This document shows, one piece after another, positions 39,622-48,061 of a stretch of 64,000 nt of DNA; positions within the stretch are counted from its first letter, which is position 1; each line of letters begins with the position of its first letter. The stretch comes from Candidatus Peregrinibacteria bacterium CG10_big_fil_rev_8_21_14_0_10_49_16. Lineage in GTDB: Bacteria > Patescibacteriota > Gracilibacteria > Peribacterales > Peribacteraceae. The stretch is taken from positions 32,619 through 96,618 of the forward strand of contig PFDS01000040.1 of assembly GCA_002772605.1 (NCBI GenBank), in the 5' to 3' direction. A model generated the notes under the pieces. That model did not search any database and had not been told where the DNA came from. It worked only from the letters and a program-made list of their open reading frames with translations. Position numbers and translations under genes: made by a program.

Positions 39622-40782
39622 TTATGTGACTATTTTCTCTAATTGGCCATTCTCTACTGCCTTTCGCACTTCCATGCCTATCCTCTCCCCCATACTTATA
39701 GACTCGCCATAGCGGTAAGCAGAGTACGGAGTGGCGCGGATGCCGGGGGAACCGGGAATGCGGAAGGAGACATCGAAAATCACAATATCCTCCCTGCCCT
39801 CTTCAGTGACAACGGACCCTTGCAGCGCAAACGGACCGATGATGCCCTGCCGGGACGGATCGATGCCTTCGGGGAGTGATTGCGTGGCACGTACAAATCT
39901 CTCTCCCATCTCGAACACGTTCTCCAGCAGAGATTCTTTCACGGTACAGGCAACATGTCCCGTTTCCACCATCTTGAGATCAATGGACTGCCGTGCTTGC
40001 GACTGCTGCTCAGCGGTCAACCGAAGAAAGCCATCCAGATTCGTCTGGCGTCGCATGTCCGTTCCCAGGAGTTCCAGTTCTCCTGTGAGAGGCGAATAGA
40101 AGAAGTTGAAATTCACCGGAGCGCCGACAATAAATTCCTCAATCGGCGCCTGACGCCAATTGCCTGCAATCTTCCCTTCTGCCTCAAGACGGGAACCTGT
40201 TCGTTCATATTCTTCATCAGAAGACACGATAAAGAATGCCCGTTCATATATACGTTGAGCTTCACTCGCCTTCACAATCACAGGACGATCAATGACTACC
40301 CGCTCATCGCTAGCCGCTAACTGCTTATAGAGTTTCGGAATCCGGATTCCTGCATCTCGCAACAGATCATACTGCGTGTACTCCTGATCACGTTCTTCCA
40401 GACGCAGTAAATGCCGCGATCCGAAAATAGGTACGCGAAAACCACGTTCCACATGCGAAAAATCATCAAAGTAGACCCAAAAGTAGCGAGAGTGAACGAA
40501 AATAGTATTCAGAGAGCGTAACTGTTGCTGAATAGACTCTTGGAGAATGTCTTGAAATTGACCGACGAGAATGATGCTGTCTACACATCCTTTGCTATCA
40601 CACACTCTAAAGTACTTCTCATACGTTTTTTCCCTTCCTCTCTTCGCAACAACAACGGTGTTCAGTCCAAACTTCTTCGCACCATGACAGATATCAAGAG
40701 CACTGTGTCCTCCGAGAGAACCAACCGTCAGATTGCCGAGATCATACCCGGAGAGCAGATCCATACATGGCGGGATACTCAT
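39622..40782 (-). CDS. PurP-like ATP-grasp protein, second copy (archaeal FAICAR synthetase family)
   Basis: 386 residues from ATG 40782 (40764 is an alternative start). Matches the PurP family: GNLTVGSLGGHSALDICHGAK at the N-terminus, FFYSPLTGELELLGTDMRRQTNLDGF in the centre, and GPFALQGSVVTEEGREDIVIFDVSFRIPGSPG near the end. PurP makes FAICAR from AICAR, formate and ATP in archaea. The Gly-rich ATP loop of the companion gene (HGAGGGFGYF) is here ASEAQRIYERAFF, so its activity may differ, as in archaeal PurP2-type paralogues. It overlaps its upstream paralogue by 20-40 nt. Confidence 0.8.
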   Translation of the reverse strand: MSIPPCMDLLSGYDLGNLTVGSLGGHSALDICHGAKKFGLNTVVVAKRGREKTYEKYFRVCDSKGCVDSIILVGQFQDILQESIQQQLRSLNTIFVHSRYFWVYFDDFSHVERGFRVPIFGSRHLLRLEERDQEYTQYDLLRDAGIRIPKLYKQLAASDERVVIDRPVIVKASEAQRIYERAFFIVSSDEEYERTGSRLEAEGKIAGNWRQAPIEEFIVGAPVNFNFFYSPLTGELELLGTDMRRQTNLDGFLRLTAEQQSQARQSIDLKMVETGHVACTVKESLLENVFEMGERFVRATQSLPEGIDPSRQGIIGPFALQGSVVTEEGREDIVIFDVSFRIPGSPGIRATPYSAYRYGESISMGERIGMEVRKAVENGQLEKIVT

Positions 40783-41809
40783 CAAGAACGTCTTCCAATC
40801 TTCCCTGCTCGGATGCGATACGAATCTCACGCGCAATACGACGACCCGTACTCATGGGTACATCGTACTTCAGTGCTGTGTAGGGAGAACCTTCCACAAA
40901 CGGATTTGTGCCGGCAACAATGCGTGCGCTGATTTCAAAGACGTAGACGTGCAATTTTCTCGTTACAATTGTCTCCAAGCAAAACGGGCCGAAGAGCCCC
41001 TTTCCTCCACAGATCTTCTTGCTCACATCCACCACACGCTCTCCCATCGCAAAAAGTTCGGGCAGCATCGACTCACGTACAACAACCGGAATGTTTCCGA
41101 CAATCGTATAGGACGTATAGATATTCGATGCCAACTGGTCTGCTGCACGAATACGGCCGATGGAATCCGCATTCGATTCGTAGCGCTTATCCATACTCAT
41201 AATTTCCAACTCTCCTGTCATCGGCGAATAGAAGTAATGGATGTAGAGAGGCACACCAACGATGTACTCCTGAATCACGTAATCATCCTCATCCGGATAT
41301 TTGCGATTCTTCACCTCGTAAAATTGATCAGGCGAGCGTGCAATGAAATACCCAAACCCCCCGCCGGCGCCGTGAAACTTTACGATAACCGGACGATCGA
41401 TATCCTCCGGCTTCTTAAGAACTTCCGGCAGGAGCAACCCCGCTTTCTCCAACCATTGCCGCTCTTTCGTACGATCGGATTCCCACTCCAAAATACCCTT
41501 GGTACCGAAGTATGCGGCACGCATGTGGTGGATTCGTTCAGAACCCAAATACGCTACAAAAGAACCGTGCGGCACAACTACTGCGTTGCGACGAAGCAGT
41601 TCCTCTTCTAGAGCATCATCCCAATCAGACCAGTCATCCAGTAAGAGGATTTCGTCCGCCACACCGAAACTCCGGTATGGCTGCTCTTTTCCTCGCCGAC
41701 AAATACAGAGATTGGGCAATCCCTCATCCCGCGCACCCTTCAAAATCTGCAACGCAGAATGCGTTCCTAGTGTCGCAATGACAGGTTTGTTGGAATGCTG
41801 CAAACCCAT
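40742..41809 (-). CDS. purP: PurP: formate-dependent FAICAR synthetase (archaeal type)
   Basis: 355 residues. N-terminal IATLGTHSALQILKGARDEG and CRRGKEQPY, then the ATP-grasp core RPVIVKFHGAGGGFGYFIA, QEYIVGVPLYIHYFYSP with GELEIMSMDKRYESNADSIGR, and GPFCLETIVTRKLHVYVFEISARIVAGTN. This matches archaeal PurP, which uses formate and ATP rather than formyl-folate for the penultimate purine step. No other purine biosynthesis gene is in the window. It precedes a second family member on the same strand; such tandem pairs are known in archaea, so lateral transfer is likely (inference). Confidence 0.85.
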   Translation of the reverse strand: MGLQHSNKPVIATLGTHSALQILKGARDEGLPNLCICRRGKEQPYRSFGVADEILLLDDWSDWDDALEEELLRRNAVVVPHGSFVAYLGSERIHHMRAAYFGTKGILEWESDRTKERQWLEKAGLLLPEVLKKPEDIDRPVIVKFHGAGGGFGYFIARSPDQFYEVKNRKYPDEDDYVIQEYIVGVPLYIHYFYSPMTGELEIMSMDKRYESNADSIGRIRAADQLASNIYTSYTIVGNIPVVVRESMLPELFAMGERVVDVSKKICGGKGLFGPFCLETIVTRKLHVYVFEISARIVAGTNPFVEGSPYTALKYDVPMSTGRRIAREIRIASEQGRLEDVLDEYPAMYGSALRV

Positions 41810-41824
41810 ATCGCAGTATAGACA

Positions 41825-42352
41825 TTACTCCTTCTTCTTATCAACCAAATTGAGAGGAATATTGAGTTCCTCAGTATGTGTTTCACCCTGCCAAACAGCC
41901 GGAAACACAATCGCAAAACGCACCGCAGATTTATCATCATTATACGCAGGCCCTTCAATACGAACAGCTGTTCTTATATCTTCAAATGACAAAGGTTGTG
42001 ACACATCCACTTGATCACCCAGAAGAACTTTCACGCGCTCCTGATGGAGAGACCGTTCTGTCTCCAGAAAACATTGTAAGTTATGTAAATGTGGCACAAG
42101 GCGTTGCTCAAACTCTGCAAATTTCCTTTCAAATTCTCCAAGGCTGATGGGATACCGGGAACAGATGTCACGTACGTACTTTGCAAAAAATGCAACCCAT
42201 ATAAACAGTTTTTCATTCAGATCATCTACTCCTAAATCCCACCGTAACAATAAACCCTTTTGCATGTCCATGAATTCCGAAAATGAAGCAGGTTCACCAT
42301 CCTCACGTCGACCATGAATAAAACCGGACTCAACCATCATATCATTATACAT
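41825..42352 (-). CDS. Hypothetical protein
   Basis: About 175 residues from ATG 42352 (starts MYNDMMVESGFIHGRRED). It has a helical N-terminal half and a beta-rich C-terminal part (VRFAIVFPAVWQGETHTEELNI). A longer start at 42421 is possible but would run into the divergent promoter region. No membrane segment and no recognised domain. Sits 15 nt upstream of purP on the same strand. Confidence 0.55.
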   Translation of the reverse strand: MYNDMMVESGFIHGRREDGEPASFSEFMDMQKGLLLRWDLGVDDLNEKLFIWVAFFAKYVRDICSRYPISLGEFERKFAEFEQRLVPHLHNLQCFLETERSLHQERVKVLLGDQVDVSQPLSFEDIRTAVRIEGPAYNDDKSAVRFAIVFPAVWQGETHTEELNIPLNLVDKKKE

Positions 42353-42426
42353 ATTTTTCTTATTTCGAACAATATACAACCTACTATCAACGTCTCTGCC
42401 TTTGCAATATACTGGATACATACATC

Positions 42427-43671
42427 ATGAGACGTCTCTGGATTTTCCTTATTGTGGCATTTATTCCCGCAATCATCCTCGCGGGCATCTATCCGGAAAA
42501 AGCATTTAAGGGACAGATTCCCGAAGGGCGTTATCTCACGAGTCCCGGAGCGGACATTGTGGCTTTTGTGCGTGATGGTTGTCCGCACTGTGCCGCATTC
42601 GAACGTTTCGCACATGAGAATGAATGGGAAGTGGAATACCACGAGGTCACACAAGTCGATACACAGAAAATGTTCCATGAGTTGCAGGCGGTCGCTCCTG
42701 CTCTCCAACAGGGTGTTCCCACAATCATCATTAACGGACATGTCTCCCAAGGCTACGATAAAGATGAAAATACAGGACAGTACCTCAAAAACATCTTAGA
42801 TGAATGCCAATCGTCCGAAGAAGGATGTCTCCCGTATGAAGAATTCCTGGCTACGGCATCAAACGTGGAAGTGGAAACTGCCACAGGTGTCTGCACGGAA
42901 GAATGTGCAGTGGATGAGAGTAAATATATCTTCAATATGTGGATTTTCGGGCAGGTGAACCTCCTCGATCTCACACTTCCCGCATTGAGTATCTTCGTTG
43001 GGTTCCTTGATGGGTTTAATCCTTGCGCCATGTGGGTGCTCATTACCCTCCTGACGCTTCTCATTGGAACAAATGACATGCGCAAAGTGTGGGTCATCGG
43101 CGGTACATTCCTCTTCGTCAGTGGTGCCATCTACTACATCTTCATCGCAGCATGGCTCAATGTTTTCCTACTCATTGGATTTAATGTCTGGGTCCAGAAA
43201 ATCATCGGTCTGGTCGCGATTGGCGCCGGTGGATTCTACCTCTACGAAGCACTCGGAAAAGACCCGAATGTGTGCCATGTGACTGACCAAGCGCGTCGCC
43301 AAAAGATCATCAACCGCATGAAGGAGCTTTCGCAGTACGCCGCGTGGCCGGCAATGATTCTCGGGGTCGCCATTCTCGCGATCTCGGTCAACATGATTGA
43401 ACTTGTCTGTACTGCCGGTCTTCCTGCGGTCTTCACGCAAATTCTCGCATTCAATGAAGTAAGCAACCTCGCACGCTACGGCTACATCGGTCTCTACATC
43501 CTGCTCTACATGATCGATGACATCATCATCTTCGGTATCGCCGTCTACACACTTCATGCAACAGGACTCACTACCAAGTACCGCCGCTTCACGCTCATCT
43601 TCGGCGGTCTTCTCATGTACGTCCTCGGCCTTCTCCTCATCTACTGGCCCGAAACACTGACATTCGGTTAA
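42427..43671 (+). CDS. Thioredoxin-like domain fused to a CcdA/DsbD-like membrane domain
   Basis: 414 residues. Signal/anchor at residues 4-20, then an extracytoplasmic thioredoxin/glutaredoxin-like domain with VAFVRDGCPHCAAFERFA (CPHC near residues 56-59) and the GVPTIIINGH cis-proline region. From about residue 180 there are six or seven transmembrane helices of CcdA/DsbD type: SIFVGFLDGFNPCAMWVL and ISVNMIELVCTAGLPAVFTQ hold the paired membrane cysteines. This order (thioredoxin first, then CcdA) would couple electrons from inside to a periplasm-side CPHC domain. The CPHC centre and glutaredoxin-like flanks are as in some CPR redox proteins. Partner proteins may be the DsbA-like lipoprotein and TrxA elsewhere in the window. 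Confidence 0.85.
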   Translation: MRRLWIFLIVAFIPAIILAGIYPEKAFKGQIPEGRYLTSPGADIVAFVRDGCPHCAAFERFAHENEWEVEYHEVTQVDTQKMFHELQAVAPALQQGVPTIIINGHVSQGYDKDENTGQYLKNILDECQSSEEGCLPYEEFLATASNVEVETATGVCTEECAVDESKYIFNMWIFGQVNLLDLTLPALSIFVGFLDGFNPCAMWVLITLLTLLIGTNDMRKVWVIGGTFLFVSGAIYYIFIAAWLNVFLLIGFNVWVQKIIGLVAIGAGGFYLYEALGKDPNVCHVTDQARRQKIINRMKELSQYAAWPAMILGVAILAISVNMIELVCTAGLPAVFTQILAFNEVSNLARYGYIGLYILLYMIDDIIIFGIAVYTLHATGLTTKYRRFTLIFGGLLMYVLGLLLIYWPETLTFG

Positions 43672-43732
43672 TTCCGAGTGTCCTACACGCACTTCATTCT
43701 GTCATAAACTTCGCTACACTGTTCATCATAGT

Positions 43733-43807
<75 letters not shown>

Positions 43808-43824
43808 CCTGTACCCACTCCTTA

Positions 43825-44157
43825 ATGGCGAGCACAAAAGAATTTGAGGCAATTGATATCCGCGTTGGCGTAGTGAAACACATCGAACCTTTCCCTGAGG
43901 GGAAGTATTCAACGCATATCTTATATATCGACTTCGGCGAAGAAATCGGAACAAAGAAATCTCTCGCACGACTGACACCACACTACACAACGGACAGTCT
44001 GCTCCATAAACACGTTTTAGGAGTTGTCAATTTTCCACCACGACAAATAGGGAAACACATTTCAGAAGTGCTAACACTCGGCGTTCCTGATGCAAAGGGG
44101 AACACTGTTCTCATTCAACCTGAAAGAGATGTGCCACTGGGAGGAAAACTGTATTAA
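43825..44157 (+). CDS. tRNA-binding-domain protein (CsaA/MetRS C-terminal-like)
   Basis: 110 residues with an OB-fold tRNA-binding domain: FEAIDIRVGVVKHIEPFPEGKY at the start, LYIDFGEEIGTKKSLARLT, GVVNFPPRQIGKHISEVLTLG and a C-terminal LIQPERDVPLGGKLY. Such free domains appear as CsaA, Arc1/Trbp111-type proteins, or detached MetRS tails. Start at 43825, 17 nt past the tRNA-Cys 3' end. Confidence 0.85.
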   Translation: MASTKEFEAIDIRVGVVKHIEPFPEGKYSTHILYIDFGEEIGTKKSLARLTPHYTTDSLLHKHVLGVVNFPPRQIGKHISEVLTLGVPDAKGNTVLIQPERDVPLGGKLY

Positions 44158-44159
44158 AC

Positions 44160-44735
44160 CTACTTCTCTTCTTTTTTAATACTCTGTTCAAACGTTAGGG
44201 AACGAAGCATCGTCAATGCCTGACGTTCAACGGCTTTATCAGTACTGACAGGGAGTACGGCAGTGATGGTATAACCAACGCCACGGGAGACAGAACTTAG
44301 TTGATAGAAACGTTTTTTGGGTTCTTCAGTGACCGGTTGTGCGATGAAAGTATGAAGATGCACTTTCTTTCCATCAATCTTCAGCTCCTGCTTGTCTACC
44401 TGCTCAAATGCAGGCAGGGAAGCTACAGAAACTACGTTCGACTCGCTGTATGTAGACGCATCGAAATCACGCGTGAGAATTTCTTTGGTCACAAGCACGG
44501 TCGGAATGTTTCCGGAAACCAACTGCTCTGATTGAAATACCACCACGACCTCCTGCGGTATGCCACGCTCACGCAGCTGCTCTGTACTCACCTCATTCCA
44601 GCCTGCAGGCACACACACCCCCACAAGACCATCCCAGTACTGTTTTTGACACGAAACAGATTCTGAAGCTCCACATGCAAATAGGAGCACTGACGAGAAA
44701 AGGGCGAATACGAGAGTGGAACGTGTGCTTTTCAT
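44160..44735 (-). CDS. Hypothetical lipoprotein
   Basis: 191 residues. The signal peptide has lipobox LLFAC (Cys about residue 21). The mature part is about 170 residues of mixed alpha/beta, with a pair of Cys in VSCQKQYWDGLVGVCVPAGW that may form a disulfide; the GVCVPAGW motif and the C-terminal repeat of beta strands resemble PsbP/YqhY-like lipoproteins only weakly. ATG 44735 is the natural start, with a TATACT/TATATA box about 10 nt upstream, near-leaderless. Divergent from the surface-protein gene. Confidence 0.72.
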   Translation of the reverse strand: MKSTRSTLVFALFSSVLLFACGASESVSCQKQYWDGLVGVCVPAGWNEVSTEQLRERGIPQEVVVVFQSEQLVSGNIPTVLVTKEILTRDFDASTYSESNVVSVASLPAFEQVDKQELKIDGKKVHLHTFIAQPVTEEPKKRFYQLSSVSRGVGYTITAVLPVSTDKAVERQALTMLRSLTFEQSIKKEEK

Positions 44736-44846
44736 ATATGTGATAGTATATACACCTCTGCTGCTTCTCCGCGAAGAAATGAGATTCCTGAAGAGGAAAA
44801 GGGTATGGACATTTGTAAAAAATAGTTCATGAATAACATGTAGGAA

Positions 44847-44875
44847 TTGAGTGAAGCGCAAAAAAAGTGTAAAAT
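44847..44875 (+). promoter_or_regulatory. Promoter of the surface protein gene
   Basis: TTGAGT, 17 nt, TAAAAT, ending 11 nt before the ATG at 44887: near-leaderless. Confidence 0.6.
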
Positions 44876-44886
44876 AATAAGATTTT

Positions 44887-47325
44887 ATGCGCCAATTCGC
44901 ACTTCTCCTCGTTGGCTTCGCGCTCCTCATCCCAGAGGTACATGCACAGACGGTCACCGTTGATGATACCATCGTAGGACTCAGTACAAGTATTCAATTG
45001 GAAGGATTCCAACCAAGAGAAGTTCTCACGCTCCATGTTCGTAGCCCTGAGGATGAAGAACTCTCCCTGCAAGGACAAACGGATGACGTAGGCAACGCGC
45101 ACCTTGCGCTGCCGGGATATGCATTGGAAAAAGCAGGTGTGTACACCATCCGCATTACACCTACAAACATACAAGCACAATTCACCGTACATCCAGAGTC
45201 TATTGATACAAAAACATCTTTTATTACCGCGGAACGTGCCACCATTATTCCCAACGGTACAGATGAGCTCACCGTGCAAGTGACATTGTTTGACCAGTAC
45301 GAAAACCCTCTTCCCACACGACCTGTGGCACTCATTTCCAATCGCACGGAAGATAGCGTGTCAGAACAAACAAAAGAGACGAACGCGAACGGAATACAGT
45401 ACTTTACCGTACGCACGCAAAGAGAAGGCGTGCTGACACTACGAGCAATGGATCTCCTCAGCGGACAAATGCTCGACGACTCATTCGCCGTGCGCACGCA
45501 AAGCACTGCAGGCCCTGTTTCTTCTTCTACTACAAAAAATCCTTCCTGGAGAATTCTCACCGCCCAGGCAGGGAAGAGTTTTGATGTCATTGATCACTTT
45601 GAAATCACCGTACCGGACCAAATGCAGGTGGGTATTGCCGCACAGTCGTTTGCTATCCGTGCAGTAGATCGCGATGGACGGTCCGTGGAAAACTACGACG
45701 GAGAAGTGGAAATTACCACAACAGATCCTGATGCGGATGTCCCCTTCAAACAGGGACCGAACAAAGGATTGTATAAATTCCAAGAAAGCGATCAGGGAGA
45801 AAGAAAATTTGCTCTTGCTCTCACATTCTACTCACCAGGAACCCACACCATCCGTGTACAGGACAAAAAACAACCAGAAACTATTTTCGGGGAAAAAGAG
45901 ATCACCGTCACGGGAAAAGCAGTGAGTCCCGGGGGGAAATCCATCCGCATCACATCCCACAAAGATGGAGATACGGTAAATTCAGCGAAAATAATGCTTG
46001 AAGGACAAGGTCCATCCTACATTGATGTGAGGATCATGGGTGGGAAAGAAGATGTGATTACAGACACCAACAATCTGGAAGGTACATTTTCCGCAGAGAT
46101 TGAACTCCACGAAGATCATAGAGAATTCACAATTCGCGTACAGGATATTAACAACCCAAAAACAGAATCTGCACCTATTCACCTCTTTCTCGATAATGAG
46201 CCACCGGACATTCAAAGCATCACCTTCTCTCCGGAAAAGCCTACCGCAGAGTCCAGCGTGCTCGCCATTGTCATCACCGAACCTGAGTTGTCAAGCGTGA
46301 CTATGCGCCTCAAGCAACCGCAAGAGCAGGAAGAGAAAGAATTTACTCTCAAGGAAACGGAAAACCCTGGCACCTATCAAACACTCTTTTCTGTTGGCCC
46401 CGCAGGAACGTACCAGCCACGCATTACTGCAGTAGACGATGCCGGGAATAGTACGAAAATCCAGAGTATGTTCTCTGTGAACCCTAAACCACTCTCACAA
46501 GTCCAAAATCTTCAGGCAGCAGCTGAAGGGAATGCTGCAGCACTGACATGGGATGCAGTAGAAGAAGAGGTGGACGAATATCGCATTTACGTTGGAGAAA
46601 GCCCAAATGATTATCTCTACAACCTTGATACAGGACGCAGTACCACAAAAGCCAATGTGTCCGGATTACAGCCAGGAAAAACGTATTACTTCGCGGTCAC
46701 GGCATTGCAAGGAGACGCGGAGAGTCCTGAAAAAAGCGAACAAGCAAGCGTGACGATCCTCGGACTGACATTGATGGTGAGTCCGCAAGACAGCGCACTC
46801 CTCCTGGAATGGCCATCACTCCCTGCAAGCCTTCCCTTATCGTCGTTCTTTCTGGAGTACGGGACACAGGAAGGAACATATACTGAAAAACGCACACTGA
46901 ATGGCGAGTTGCGTGCCTACACGTTGCGAGACCTCATTAATGGTTTCACGTACTATATACGACTTACTCCCATCGACATTACGGGAGATATTATGGAAGA
47001 GCTCACAGCATTAGGCCAAGGAACTCCACAGGGGAGCGGCGTGTTCCAACCGTCAGATCCGCCTCCCAGCGTCCCCGGAACGGTCATCGGACCCGATGGC
47101 ACCCCCCTTCCTCCAACGGTAAGCTTTCCACAGACACCAGAGGATCTCCCCTCTCCAATGACACCAAGTCCACCGACACTCTCCGAGGATGGATTGCCAT
47201 CATTTGTTCTCTGGAGCATGGCACTCATTGCCGGCATCCTATTCGTTCTCCATCGTCACAGAAAACACCGGCTGCAACAAACCATACAATTTTTTGACGC
47301 TATTCAGGCACAAAGACGGATTTGA
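44887..47325 (+). CDS. Large surface protein with Ig-like and fibronectin type III domains
   Basis: 812 residues. Signal peptide with AHAQ-like cleavage (EVHAQTVTVDD), followed by several beta-sandwich units: an N-terminal one, one with VTLFDQYENPLPTRPVALIS typical of bacterial Ig-like invasin/adhesin repeats, others around residues 220-340 and 350-440, one with DNEPPDIQSITFSPEKP, then a fibronectin type III unit (QVQNLQAAAEGNAAALTWDA, GLQPGKTYYFAVTAL), a second FN3-like unit (LEWPSLPAS, FTYYIRLTPID), a Pro/Ser-rich stalk, and a C-terminal transmembrane helix (FVLWSMALIAGILFVL) with a basic tail. It is anchored in the cytoplasmic membrane with the body outside and could serve in attachment, which is inference. 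Confidence 0.85.
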   Translation: MRQFALLLVGFALLIPEVHAQTVTVDDTIVGLSTSIQLEGFQPREVLTLHVRSPEDEELSLQGQTDDVGNAHLALPGYALEKAGVYTIRITPTNIQAQFTVHPESIDTKTSFITAERATIIPNGTDELTVQVTLFDQYENPLPTRPVALISNRTEDSVSEQTKETNANGIQYFTVRTQREGVLTLRAMDLLSGQMLDDSFAVRTQSTAGPVSSSTTKNPSWRILTAQAGKSFDVIDHFEITVPDQMQVGIAAQSFAIRAVDRDGRSVENYDGEVEITTTDPDADVPFKQGPNKGLYKFQESDQGERKFALALTFYSPGTHTIRVQDKKQPETIFGEKEITVTGKAVSPGGKSIRITSHKDGDTVNSAKIMLEGQGPSYIDVRIMGGKEDVITDTNNLEGTFSAEIELHEDHREFTIRVQDINNPKTESAPIHLFLDNEPPDIQSITFSPEKPTAESSVLAIVITEPELSSVTMRLKQPQEQEEKEFTLKETENPGTYQTLFSVGPAGTYQPRITAVDDAGNSTKIQSMFSVNPKPLSQVQNLQAAAEGNAAALTWDAVEEEVDEYRIYVGESPNDYLYNLDTGRSTTKANVSGLQPGKTYYFAVTALQGDAESPEKSEQASVTILGLTLMVSPQDSALLLEWPSLPASLPLSSFFLEYGTQEGTYTEKRTLNGELRAYTLRDLINGFTYYIRLTPIDITGDIMEELTALGQGTPQGSGVFQPSDPPPSVPGTVIGPDGTPLPPTVSFPQTPEDLPSPMTPSPPTLSEDGLPSFVLWSMALIAGILFVLHRHRKHRLQQTIQFFDAIQAQRRI

Positions 47326-47341
47326 GAATGATGCAAACGTC

Positions 47342-47370
47342 TTGTATGTACCCAATAAAAAGGTTACAAT
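47342..47370 (+). promoter_or_regulatory. Promoter of the 206-residue protein gene
   Basis: TTGTAT, 17 nt, TACAAT, 32 nt before the ATG at 47403. Confidence 0.5.
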
Positions 47371-47402
47371 GAGATCTCACAGTTCATCACATACATCAAA
47401 TT

Positions 47403-48023
47403 ATGTCTGAAGACACACTCCTCCATATACAAGAGCTTCTCGAGAGCGCTACATCCTCCTTAAAAACTGCCAATACGCTTCTACGAGACCTTACTGGTAT
47501 TAGCGACATCAACCGAGAGCGACACACACTGAAAGCGCATACCATGAGTGGTACTGGAACTGTTGATGGAAAAGTCGTAGAAGGTGTATTCGATGGACAG
47601 AATATGATTGATGCAAACGGGGAAAGCTATCCTGTACCCGCAAACTACGCAAGTAAAAGTAAACTTGTCGAAGGAGATGGCATGAAACTCACCATTACAG
47701 AGGAAGGGAAATTCATCTACAAACAAATTGCCCCCATAGAGCGAAAAACGGTTCAAGGAACCCTCATCCAGGAAGATGGTCAATACAAGGTGCTTGCCAA
47801 TGGCAAAACATACCGTGTTCTCTTAGCATCCGTTACATTCTACCGCGCAGAAGTCGGAGACCGTGTAACGATTCTCCTGCCGAAAACCATGGAAGCAACC
47901 TGGGGAACGGTAGAAGCTGTCATTCCAAAACACCTTGCTGACATACATGCACAGAACGTACTGGGAGTACGCCCACAGGAAGCAGACGATGGTGAACTGA
48001 GTCCAGACCTCGTAAAAGAATAG
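47403..48023 (+). CDS. Conserved CPR-type hypothetical protein
   Basis: 206 residues. A helical N-terminus (about 45 residues) is followed by KVVEGVFDGQNMIDANGESYPVPANYASKSKLVEGDGMKLTI and then FIYKQIAPIERKTVQGTLIQEDGQ, and an SH3-like beta part. I recall this core (VVEGVFDGxxMI, YPVPxNYASKSKLVEGD) from many Parcubacteria and Peregrinibacteria genomes, without a known function; that is memory, not a search. Composition suggests a compact cytoplasmic beta-barrel with a helical arm. Confidence 0.75.
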   Translation: MSEDTLLHIQELLESATSSLKTANTLLRDLTGISDINRERHTLKAHTMSGTGTVDGKVVEGVFDGQNMIDANGESYPVPANYASKSKLVEGDGMKLTITEEGKFIYKQIAPIERKTVQGTLIQEDGQYKVLANGKTYRVLLASVTFYRAEVGDRVTILLPKTMEATWGTVEAVIPKHLADIHAQNVLGVRPQEADDGELSPDLVKE

Positions 48024-48061
48024 CTCCCCTCTCTGCCTGAATATGGTAGGCTGCACTGCGT

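Noticed and set aside
43168..43692. Minus-strand frame of 174 residues over the thioredoxin-CcdA gene
   Set aside because: Acidic low-complexity translation opposite a clear membrane protein; a codon-bias shadow.
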